Shown piece by piece: positions 54,121 to 64,000 of a stretch of 64,000 nt of DNA. Origin of the DNA: Rotaria socialis (Eukaryota; Rotifera; Eurotatoria; Philodinida; Philodinidae); NCBI GenBank assembly GCA_905331475.1, contig CAJNYU010001862.1, positions 1-64,000 on the forward strand. Direction: 5' to 3'. Positions within the stretch are counted from its first letter, which is position 1; each line of letters starts with the position of its first letter. The notes beneath the pieces are model-generated. The model was given only the letters and a program-made list of their open reading frames with translations. It had not been told where the DNA came from and made no database searches. A program made the translations under genes and the position numbers.

Positions 54121-56314
54121 ATGAACGGAAGAAAGAAAGAAATAGTAAATGAACACGAGAATCACCAAGAAAAACGGTATTGCATAGCAATTCAACTTAT
54201 TTTCCCTTTTATGATTGCTGGATTGGGTCTGGTTACTGCTGGACTTGTGCTTGAACGTGCGAAGGTATTATTCTATATGTCAGAATAAACATTTTCATAC
54301 AAATATAAATAATAACTTCAATAGATACAACAATATTGAATACATGAGAATGCTTCTATAATTAGTTTTCATTCAAAGAAATGCCAGTAATTGTCTGCAG
54401 TAGCTATATCTCTCGAGATGATTATGGCAAAAAGACAAGCTCGAACAAAAGTGTTTTTCGTTAATTCAGGGAGAACGAGTGAAGAGTGCCAAAAGGAATA
54501 ACGTCATATTTCAAATGTCAGTATGACATAAAAAAAAGAAAACTTCTTGATGATTCAAACGAGTTTTTATTGATAAATCATAAAGTATTGAATTCGTTAA
54601 AAATGTATCTCGCTAAATTTTATAATCTGATGATTTGTACAATGGGATTTATTCAGACTGAACTGATATAATAACTGTATTGATCTTTGGAAAGCTTATT
54701 TTTGAATTTTCTAGGAATTGAAAGTATTCAAAGAAATAACAGCAATTTATATACTCATTCCAGCTTTACTTGGTTTAAAAGGCAATTTAGAAATGACATT
54801 AGCTTCTCGTTTATCTACTCATGTATGCTATGAAGTTTAGTTTTTATTTATATTACTATTCGTTGAATGTTTTAATCATAGGCAAATATTGGAACCATGG
54901 ATACAAGAAGTGAATTGAAAATTTTAATTATTGGTAATATTGTTCTCATACAACTACAAGCTATTGTTATTGGCTTTCTTGCTGCTATTGTATCTGTTTT
55001 TATCAGCTGGATAGCACAAGGTCAATTTAATTTTCAGCATGCTCTTGTTTTATGTAGTAGTAGTGTTTCAACAGCATCTATTGCATCGTCAGCATTATGT
55101 ATTTAGAAATGATTTTAGTTTATTTCAAACTCTATAAATGAAATATTTATGATTTAGGTTTAATTATGATCACAGTTATTGTTGCATCTCATAAATCTTG
55201 TATTGATCCAGATAATATTGCTACGCCCATAGCTGAATCACTGGGTGATCTTATAACTCTTGTTATTTTATCTATTATTGGTAGTTTTATTTTTAAAACT
55301 ATAAGTATGTAAAACTATCTTTTTATCGCAAATATTTTCTATTTTGTTTAAATCTTTTAAGATGATTATATATGGTTACCAATCGTAATAATAGGTTGTT
55401 ATATACTTCTAATACCCGTGTGGACTATGATCTGTGCTCGAAATAAATATGTTAAAGATGCACTTATTGAAGGATGGTATAGAAATAAATTTTATACAAA
55501 AAACAAATTTATTGAACTATTTTTTTATCAGGTCCCCAATCATAGCAGCAATGCTAATTTCGAGGTAAATATTTATGATCGTATTCAAATTATCTAATAA
55601 ATATTGATCTAGTACTGGTGGCCTAATTCTTGATTTTGCTGTTCAAACATTTCATAGCATTGCCGTTTTTCAACCATGCATGAATGGTAGAAGGATACCA
55701 CTTTGTTTTTTTCTCTTTACTGGAAAGATAATTGTATCATATAGGCGTGGGTGGTAGTCTGGGAGCCGTACAAGCAAGTCGATTATCAACTGCTTTTCAT
55801 AAAAAGGGCAAACCAGGAGAATTTATAAATGAAGAAGAAAAAAAGAATGCAGAATCTTGTCCGAATCCAATTAAAATATTCTGTTCAAAAAGTATGACTA
55901 AATCCCCGTCTTATATAGACTGAATTAAACATACCTAAAATGTGTTGTTTTTAGGTAGTGCTTCATGCACAGTACGTGTTTTATTATTCATTACCATACC
56001 TGGCCATTTAACATTTATGTTTCTTATTTGGCAATTGGCTATTGATCATATTCAATTCCCAGCTCTTTTTATCTTATACTATCTAATTGCAGCCCTTATT
56101 CAAGTAGAAAACGGAGTTTCTTTTCAAATAAGATAAAGTCTATTAAATCCTTTCTTTTTAGGTGGCTACTATTCTTTATATTGCTCAATGGTTGGTACCA
56201 TTTGTTTGGAAACAAGGACATGATCCAGATAATACATGTATACCGTATTTAACATCTGCTGGGGATTTTCTTGGCACTGCTCTTCTTACATGTGTCTTTA
56301 TACTTCTTCCATAA
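54121..56314 (+). CDS. SLC41-type magnesium transporter (MgtE-like)
   Basis: Predicted 428-residue multi-pass membrane protein. Ten exons: 54121-54264, 54715-54822, 54882-55098, 55158-55304, 55362-55476, 55532-55564, 55613-55686, 55745-55891, 55955-56103, 56162-56314; total divisible by three. Both MgtE-like halves are present. The first has [37 protein letters not shown] and [19 protein letters not shown]. The second has [16 protein letters not shown] and the closing [20 protein letters not shown]. The repeated N-x-E/SR-L-S and GD-L/F acidic motifs are the Mg2+ path residues in SLC41A1-3. Expected role: Mg2+ efflux, often Na+-coupled, at the plasma or organelle membrane. It is somewhat shorter than the vertebrate proteins mainly through a shorter N-terminus. 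A 450-base first intron follows exon 1. Confidence 0.94.
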
Positions 56315-56327
56315 ATCGGCTATTTAT

Positions 56328-56350
56328 TTATATATATATATATATATATA
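56328..56350. repeat. (TA)n microsatellite
   Basis: TA run just downstream of the transporter stop codon, probably in its 3' untranslated region. Confidence 0.85.
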
Positions 56351-57313
56351 AGTATATGAGAGAAAAAAGGAAGAATATACTTGTTATATCATTTATGTAT
56401 TTTTTATGGGTTCTGATGAATCGTTTTTGTTCTTATGCATTTATTTGGGAATTTATAAAAAAAACTGATTGAATGAACAAAAGAATGTATCTATTTTGGG
56501 GTTTATTCTATTTTATACATTTTTAATTATCTCAGATCATAGTATGAAATTTTCTTTATGAAAGGTTTTTCATTAATATCATGGAAGAAAACAATTTTTT
56601 ATGATCATTCCTAGAGTAGTTTGCACTATTCATGTTTTTAATAATCTGAGGAAACTAAAGTGGCATGGTACTTACGCGATATTTCTCAAGGTTAAACGAA
56701 TTGCTTTTTAATGATGAGAAAATATATTCATTCAAACGTCCTACGCATCGAAATAATATTAATAAAAAAACAATTACAGACATAAAGTTCATCGCTGTAT
56801 TCTTTTTGTTTTTTTACAGATAAATCGAGTCATGTATCCCTAGTGACACGACTATCACAATTTGTTGCTTTGATAAATTTAATTATGGTGAATTTCATGA
56901 AATAATGAACAGATTTTATTCGTAAAATAATTAAATTTTATCAAAATAATTGCATTCAACAAAACAAGCCAAGAAATTAACGTCTTGAAAGTTAGAAATT
57001 GTTAATATTCTGCTAGATAATTATTTTTTTAGTTACTAGCTAAGTTAATAGGAGATGCATGATAAAATTTGTTCACTTTATAATCTTCAGAGTTCTGTTT
57101 GAATCAAGTGTATTATTTTCATCAAAGGTGAACCCGTATCGTTGATCGTTGATTTATTTATTCAGTGATCGATCTCACAGTGTAAATTTCGATAGTATTT
57201 TATTTCAAGAGAAACACACGAAAGCTATGAATAATATTTACTGATAATCTAATATATTTTGCCTCTAAATCAAGGGGAAAAAAGTGAAACTCACACTACT
57301 GCAAAATAGACTT

Positions 57314-57399
57314 GAAGTACAGCAGGAGTACAGTGAAGTAGAGTGGGAGTTCAGTGAAGTACAGTCGAAGTACAGTCGGAGTACAGTAGGAGTACAGTG
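57314..57399. repeat. tandem repeat of 11 and 10 bases
   Basis: Eight units of the type GAAGTACAGTC / GGAGTACAGTA, alternating 11 and 10 bases, then 11 only. Units differ at one or two positions. The 61-codon open frame across it is a product of the repeat and is not called as a gene. Confidence 0.8.
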
Positions 57400-58317
57400 G
57401 AAACGCAGCGAGGTATCAACTGACTTTCTCAATCATATATTTTTCTTACTAATGTATGATATCATTTAATATTTAGCTATCTAATCATAATCATGATTAG
57501 TAGAAGTTGTTTTCTCGCTTATAATACTATCGAAAGATGTTCACAGTGACTCTCCAAACTCATCCTTTTTCTGATTACTGGTACTCAATTAGAACCAAGT
57601 TTTCAAGTGGACATCGGTAGTATTCATTAATCATAAAATATCATTCTATGTGTTAAAAAATCATTGAGTTGAGACAATAATGTAAAAATATAATAAAATA
57701 AAAATAAAATTTTTTTATTTAATTAAATGCAGCACAATAGATTATGCTTGCTCAAATTCATAGCAATTCGAAAAAAAAAACATTGAAGATGCTGTTTTCT
57801 ATAAACGTAAATTTTCGATCCTAGTGAGGATCATCATCAAACGAGTAACAATGTCGATGTAATATCAATGAAAATGCCAATAACATTGATATTCCAAATT
57901 CTAATTTGTCGAATAGCTGCTGATAATAGTAAAAAATCATTGAGTTCTGTTGTTCAGTTGATTTCTTTTGGGTGCTGATGAGGCTATTTGTGGGTGTTGA
58001 GTTTGTACCTAAATTGATGAAAACGGATTAAATATTGTTTTTGTGGAACTTTGAAATTTATCGTTTTGATTAGTAGGATTATAATGTGTTTTAGAATGAT
58101 GTGTCTGTGTGTTTGTTGCGAAAAATCATGCGGTTGGTTGGATTCGAGCGTTTTCTGTTTCTTTTGTTTCCCGATGTCGGCTTTGTTATTGTAGTTCTTT
58201 ATACTATGGAGGTGGGAAGAGAAAAGTCTATTCGTTCTAGGTTGATCGTTCTAAAGCTAATGTTGTGAGGGGACGCTCATTTTAATCTCCTTAATTTTTA
58301 TTCTACAAATTAATTTT

Positions 58318-58618
58318 TTGATCGGCTACTTGTTTGGTATTTTTGAAGGTAACCTAATTAGTTTTTTCTTAGCTACAATTAAGATATGGTTTGTGATAGA
58401 TGGATTTTCCGATGGAAAATATAGATGGGTTTTTACGTTTGAATTTTGGAGAAAATATATTAGCTTATTATCGTTCGTCAAAAAACTTACACCGTCGCTA
58501 CCAAAGAATATTACTTGATCTTAAATTTCTCAAAAGGTGTAGATTTGCTGATGTTATTCCAAAATTTCTATGGTTTAAAATCTCAAATAATGATCTTCCC
58601 AAGAGAATCATTTAGACA
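58318..58618 (+). mobile_element. possible retroelement-encoded protein fragment
   Basis: The frame 58400-58615 contains FLKRCRFADVIPKFLWFK, a pattern seen in the segment before the reverse transcriptase of some rotifer and flatworm retroelement proteins. No reverse transcriptase motifs follow; the frame stops at 58615. Likely a truncated copy, with family uncertain. Confidence 0.3.
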
Positions 58619-59039
58619 GTAGGATCTTATCGGATTCCGACAAGGACCAGACAGTGAATATATCGAATACCATATATGTTTCAATAAAACCGACGAAATC
58701 TTATGGAATTCTTGAACACGGGCCTACAGTCGGATCCTTGGTATTTGATCCAATCGGATCCGATGTTGGATTTTAACGAAATCCAACTCTAATGAATCAC
58801 CCTTGTGCTGAGCTCCGATTGCTACTTTTTACAAATATAGGAATCCTTAGAGGATTTAGTTTGTCAAATATATAGGATTTTCGATAAAAGATTTTGAGAC
58901 ATATTCTACCGAATTAAAGAAAGTTGATACATATTTTTTTCAAAATAGAAGAGTATTACCGATATATAATGCTCGAAGCGAGAGAAAATTTCATATCATT
59001 TTTTGTCAAAATCGGAGAAAATTGAGTTCATATTTTTCA

Positions 59040-59084
59040 AAAGCAGGAAGGGGTACCCTCCCCTCCCCGGTCGCGCCGCCACTG
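59040..59084. mobile_element. G/C-rich DNA-transposon-like terminus
   Basis: Abrupt G/C-rich block ending in CGCGCCGCCACTG at 59084. Its reverse complement begins CAGTGGCGGCGCGACC, the CAGTGGCG-type end common in hAT-like DNA transposons. The partner end was not found within the preceding 2 kb, so the element is probably truncated. Confidence 0.4.
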
Positions 59085-59366
59085 CCTAAAACCAATTAAT
59101 ATCAAACACGTAAAAAGGAATGAGAATTGTAGACTGGCATTTGATCATCAGTACTTTTAGATTCGAAATTCATTAGTATGTTTCTAAATCTCAATCTTTA
59201 TTTATGTCCAAACTAGAATTGTGATTTACTTTCGATCAATATTGATTAAACAAGATAGATAATGCGGCTCTCGTTCTTAGCAAGCAATACTCTAAAGTTA
59301 TTGTCTTCATTTTTCAGCTTATTTCGTCGTATATAAAAGACATGTTGACCATAATTTGAAATCCAT

Positions 59367-60428
59367 AGATGTCATAATACCATTACACTGGGTATCGTGA
59401 TTTCCAAGTCATAATACCCATCGAATTTTTTTTGGGGTATTACCCTTAGTGTATCAACTTTTATTTAACTATATGTTTTAAGTTGAGGAATTTGAGTTGT
59501 TTTGGGGTATTACCCTAAAGCGTAACAACTTGGATATCCTCGAAGAAATACACAAAACAACTCGAATTTGCATAAGATGCTCAATTCGAATTTGAATATA
59601 ATTGATTCATGTACTGCACAGTAACACCTCGGAAAAACTTAAGGCACAGATATTGCTACAGAAAAATGCAAATAATATCATTTTATCTGAATTGTTTTTT
59701 AAATAATTTGAATTTAGACATGCATATTACTTAGACTGAAATGTATGGCATAAGTTATGATTCCTAGGAGCCTTCCCTGGATTCCTGACAATGAGTAACA
59801 TTGGTAGAGGGAAGGCTACCGCTGCTGAAAGCAAGCCGGACCCTACTACATGAATGTCTTAGACTTCTAAAAGAATGCGTGAACTTGCTGAAACCATGTA
59901 TCAAATTGCTAAGATTATTTCTCGACTTCCAACACCCTTGTCTCACGTTGTTGCCAGTACGGGTGGAGTCCTTCGAGAGACACCACAGGTACCGGAATAC
60001 ATACTTGTGCTGTTAGATACTTCATACAGGTTACTGCAACTGTGCCTCATCTTGTTACAGATATTCAAACCAACTTTCGCACAAATTAACCTATACATCT
60101 CGGAGCACCCAATTTCTTCCAGCAAACACAGGAATGCATCTAACAACCTTAGGTATGCTTCTATCAATCTGAGGTATGCTGCTAGAAACCTCAGGAATTG
60201 TTATTGCAAACGCAGGTAAGCTTGTAGCAGGCTCAACGTCATCAATGGATTCTTCGAAAATCTCGTTCTTATTTGATGTGGAATTAGGCAGCTTCTCCGA
60301 ATTCCTTAACTTTAAAACATATAGTTATATAAAAGTGGATATCCTAGGGGTAATACACCGAATATACTTATAAAGTATGTTTAGCTGAAGAAAAAGTCGT
60401 TACCCGGTGTAACGGGATTATGGCATCA
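59367..60428. mobile_element. degenerate element with terminal inverted repeats (~1.06 kb)
   Basis: The left end at 59367-59396 (GATGTCATAATACCATTACA core) pairs with the reverse complement of 60399-60428 at 24 of 30 positions. Sub-terminal motifs also recur: GGGGTATTACCCT twice near the left end, and GGATATCCTAGGGGTAATAC near the right. The interior has open frames on both strands (59801-60219), Leu/Arg-rich and without recognisable transposase residues. Probably a non-autonomous or decayed DNA transposon. Confidence 0.55.
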
Positions 60429-62392
60429 CTCTTGAAATCAAAATAAACTTCATTTAAATATTCAAAGTCTTCATTACAAAATTTTCAAAGAAATCTATGA
60501 CAAAACAACAACAAATAGTATTATCTTTATTTAAACTGTTTGCTCTTCTATTAAAATCTATAGATGAAAAACAAAACTAAATAACTTCAATTCAATAACA
60601 ATTATATAACTAGAACAAATCAATTTGAAACCATGAATTCGAATGGAACAGTCTCTAATTATTAAAGTTATAACTAAGCAATATTGTGCCTAGTTTTGCC
60701 ATTAAAAAAACTTAAACAGTCCTGAGTAATGCTCAATTAAAATATGTCATTTAAATGATACATCTAGTACAATTTAAACGACTTGAATTCTATTTTACTT
60801 TGTTATACTATGTCACTTAACAATTATTTTAAAATTTGCCACTATGAAATATATTGCAATCTGTCCATTTCATTCGTATTTAAAGTAAAAATACATCGTA
60901 AGTAGAGAGTTATTAGCTATGTGAGATTATCACCTAGCAAGCAGTGCAACCCAACCTAAAAAGAACACAAAACAGTACAGAATGAAAGAAGAAAAATCGG
61001 ACTTTTTGCGATTATTCGTTCTCTTTGTCATGTTCTGTGTCACAATTTAAATACGAATTCATTCATTTCTTATTCTGCGATATACACTCTTGTTACTTGT
61101 CGATTTCATATTTTTATACAAGGAAGGTGGCCTCACTACTTTTCTTTCTTCAATATTCGTTTTGAGTCAAACGGTGGTACACATCCATGCGTACATACCT
61201 CACAACGTGTTCTTTTATTTGATTGGTTTAAAATATTTTATTTTCAGAGTTATTGCTTGATAAAAAGAAACAAGTCGATCAATTAATCAACTCAAATAAT
61301 CGTACCAGAAGTACGGGGTTTTCTTAATGTTCAATCAATCGAAAGAAAATCAAGTAAGATAATAAATTTTTCCAGCAGTGCTATGAACAGAACAAATTGA
61401 AATTTTAAAGATACAAAATATCTTCTATTAATGACGTTTCGTTATTTTCCATCAGAAATGAATTTTCTTCTTTTTTTTAGATTCGATTGGAAGAACTTTT
61501 TCAAATTACAACACTAATCTGCAAATCCCATGCAATATTTACTGCTTCTCTGGTCACCGTTGAGTTTTTACTTGCCGAAAAAATTCTTGTAAATATTGAT
61601 GTTTGAAATCTCTGTTAGTAACTTAATCTATGGCATAAATAATAAACTTGAGAAAATCTGAGCTGAAAAATTAAACGAAATAGTCATTCACATAAGAAAT
61701 TCTTTTTTGCAAAATAAAATATATATTAAATTTATTATTCTAGATTTTTATGAGAAATATTATGGGAAGCAATGATTATCTGGTTTTCAATAAGACATGA
61801 AACTATCATGAGCAATTTATATCGTATGATCAAAGAAAGTGTACAAGGTTGCCATGAAATTTTTACTTTTCTTCTGTCAATGATATATATGATACTAAAG
61901 TTCAAATGATATATGAGCTATATGAAGTAGTTTCGAGAGACACTCAGAAATGAATGATTGTCTCAATCGAGAGAATTTTTTTCCTGTAGTAGAACTCAAA
62001 AAATGAAAGCGTTTTATTATAGAAAAAATTTTTTTTTCCTTCTTTCATTTTTTTTCTACTGTATAAAAAAAATGCAATCTAATGCAAATTTGATACCTAC
62101 ATCTATTATGAATCATAAAAAAAATCATATTACCTAAGTAATTTGAGGTGATAATGATTTGTGTTTAAACTAAACTTTATCTATTGAAGATATATATATA
62201 TATATGATAAAGAAAGAATGACTATTAATTATTATGCCTCGTAAGTTATTTTTCGAATGATATTATAATTTGTTTTTAAACTAGATAATTGTTCTAATCT
62301 TACTGATTTTTCTTCTAGAATATCAATACAGCTAGTTGGTTACAAATCCCCTGTTTAGATGTCTAAATGTTGTTGTTGATTAAATATAATCG

Positions 62393-63670
62393 ATGAGTCG
62401 ATATCAACGACTTTACATATATATGTTACTTGGTTTTGCTATTTGGTTTTTAATTTTTATTAGTCAAATTTTATATTTTTCAACATTTTCGACGTCCGAT
62501 TACTGTTGGTTTTCGTCTTGTAAAAAGAAATTTTCAGTATCTAATATATCCAGACAACGACATAGAATCATAAATTCAAATGAAAAATCTATTCTGGCAC
62601 GCATTCATCATCAACCTCTATTACAACGGTATGAATCTTATCATGTTAATTTCGTTCGCTTAACAAAACCTCGAACATCACCCAAAAAATATTTAATTTA
62701 TACATGCAATCAGCCATGTGGTGGTTGGGGTGATCGAACTCGGAAAATAGTCGGTGCCTATTTATTGTCGTTAGTCTTAAATCGGACATTTCTTATAAAT
62801 ATAACATGGCCTTGCCCAATAACTCATTTATTAGAACCGAATTTTATAAATTGGAATCAAACAATAAAAAATTTGTCGAAACTAAAACATACTACGATAT
62901 ATAATCTTTCAGCATCGGACAATGATTATCGTGAGGTAGTATCATGGACGGATATTGATGTAATTTTTTTTAAAGTTAAAGATCTGGCTTATTATTCGTT
63001 ATTATTGTGGCGTGATGATTTTTATCGTGTTCTTCACATACACTATGGTTTACACCGTTCAACGTTATTTATTCATACTGTATTTACATTAGTATATGAA
63101 TTGTTATTTAAATTAAAATCTCATCCACAATCTCATATAGATGAGATATCAGAAAAAATTCATCTGAGACATCTCTCATGTGCACATATACGTATTGGAA
63201 AAAATCCAACGAATCCCAACGATGTAGTGTTTCCTAAACGTGAACGAATGAATACAACTGTAATAGAATTTTTAAAAAATATATCGAAATCCAATGAATT
63301 GATGTTTATTTCAACTGACTCAGAAGAAATACAAAGCTACGCAAGAAAACAATTTCGTTCACGTTTATTAAGTATTGATGGAATTATAAGACATATTGAT
63401 CGTTCAGGAAAAAAATTAGCATGCGATGGACTCGAAAAAACTATATTAGACTTTTACATGATTTCACGTTGTCATACGATGGTTATGAGTAAAAGTGCTT
63501 TTAGGTGAGTTTGATTTTGAGTTTCATTCTTTTTTATTTTCATTCTTTGTAGTTTTTGGGCAAATACACGTCGATTGAAACCTTATGAGAATTTGTATAT
63601 ATATTGTGATGGAATAAAACAAATTCGTGGCCCAGGTGATTATGACCGATATCCGTATGGTCGATGTTAA
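62393..63670 (+). CDS. fucosyltransferase-like type II membrane glycosyltransferase
   Basis: Predicted 409-residue protein, exons 62393-63504 and 63553-63670, total divisible by three. The N-terminus has a short cytoplasmic part and a single membrane anchor (YMLLGFAIWFLIFISQILYF), the usual Golgi type II layout. The lumenal region has CGGWGDRTRKIVGAYLLSLV near residue 109, like the G-x-G-(N/D) nucleotide-sugar entry of fucosyltransferases, and CAHIRIGKNP, resembling the H-x-R-x-G motif of the alpha-1,2/alpha-1,6 fucosyltransferase superfamily. A late STDSEEIQ and a FYMISRCHTMVMSKSAF segment also fit that fold. Likely substrate GDP-fucose, acceptor unknown. Several N-glycosylation sites (NRT, NIT) support lumenal placement. 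Another GT family with a similar fold remains possible. Confidence 0.75.
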
Positions 63671-64000
63671 GAATCAAAGCTTTGTTATTATTATATACTA
63701 AATTTTTTGTCTGTTTTGCTTTTTTAATAAAATTTTACGATATAATGGACCGTGGCAATTGATAATTTATTATCAGTAAATAATCCTTCAATCGATGTCA
63801 AAGCGATTTTGTATGCGAATAAGATTCTATTAGTAATACGATTAATAAACATCTATGATGATTATAATGAAACAAGTATTCTGATTTTCTGAGAAATACT
63901 TTCTTTTCGCCAACAACTTCTTTGTTATTCGTGTCTGACATTAACACAAGATGCAACATGTGTTTTTAGTATATCATATTTACCATGATAAGTAGGCTTC
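63671..64000. other. right-edge noncoding stretch
   Basis: AT-rich 3' flank of the glycosyltransferase gene with AATAAA at about 63726. Nothing further seen before the window ends. Confidence 0.5.

Larger units (their letters stand above)
56315..62392. other. mobile-element-rich intergenic region
   Basis: Six kilobases without an intact gene. Includes a (TA)n run, an 11/10-base tandem repeat, a retroelement-like fragment, a G/C-rich transposon-like terminus and an element of about 1.06 kb with inverted ends (each listed). The part from about 60430 to 62392 is plain AT-rich sequence with a (TA)n run near 62191-62205; nothing else seen. Confidence 0.5.

Noticed and set aside
57284..57469. Open frame across the tandem repeat
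   Set aside because: Its residues simply follow the 11/10-base repeat units; no start context or homology.
59943..60167. Minus-strand ORF inside the inverted-repeat element
   Set aside because: Overlaps an opposite-strand frame, shows no family resemblance and its neighbouring sequence is full of stops.

Overview
This is an AT-rich animal nuclear contig. Genes are split by many short GT..AG introns, often about 50-70 bases, with long AT-rich gaps between them. The best guess is a rotifer, probably bdelloid. Reasons: gene style and intron sizes, a fungal/bacterial-type cytosine deaminase inside an otherwise metazoan gene set, and start codons sitting directly behind a splice-acceptor-like AG, as expected where spliced leaders are added. 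This is inference; no marker gene settles it. One undetermined base (N) lies at 53663.

Layout. At 1-19.6 kb: a CatSper2-like ion channel (+), a PKNOX/PREP TALE homeobox gene (+), a RECQL/RECQ1 helicase (+) followed after only 115 bases by an unknown beta-propeller-like gene (+), an EF-hand protein (+), a cytosine deaminase (-), an ankyrin-type protein (+) and a small secreted Cys-containing protein (+). At 19.6-30.4 kb: gene-poor sequence with a short-chain dehydrogenase (+), a broken rhodopsin-like GPCR (-), and a PLAC8-family Cys-rich protein (+). At 31.8-53 kb: three large minus-strand genes in a row, an SLC9-type Na+/H+ exchanger, the ER translocon protein SEC63 and unconventional myosin VI. 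At 54-56.3 kb: an SLC41-type Mg2+ transporter (+). At 56.3-62.4 kb: a mobile-element-rich stretch with a tandem repeat, a retroelement-like fragment, a transposon-like terminus and an element of about 1.06 kb with inverted ends. At 62.4-63.7 kb: a fucosyltransferase-like type II membrane protein (+).

The genes do not form one pathway; most are ordinary conserved housekeeping or signalling genes. For eight multi-exon models (CatSper2-like, RECQL, propeller-like, ankyrin, secreted protein, dehydrogenase, PLAC8, SLC41) I summed the exon lengths and each is a multiple of three. For PKNOX, SLC9, SEC63 and MYO6, exons were joined by reading frame and family alignment, and not every splice site was fixed to the base.

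Most worth a second look: the FCY1-type cytosine deaminase (probable horizontal transfer), a CatSper2-like sperm channel in what may be a male-less lineage, AG|ATG starts suggesting trans-splicing with a possible RECQL-propeller operon, an intronic MITE-like hairpin, and a decaying element with inverted ends. I did not find a convincing wholly new multi-gene system.
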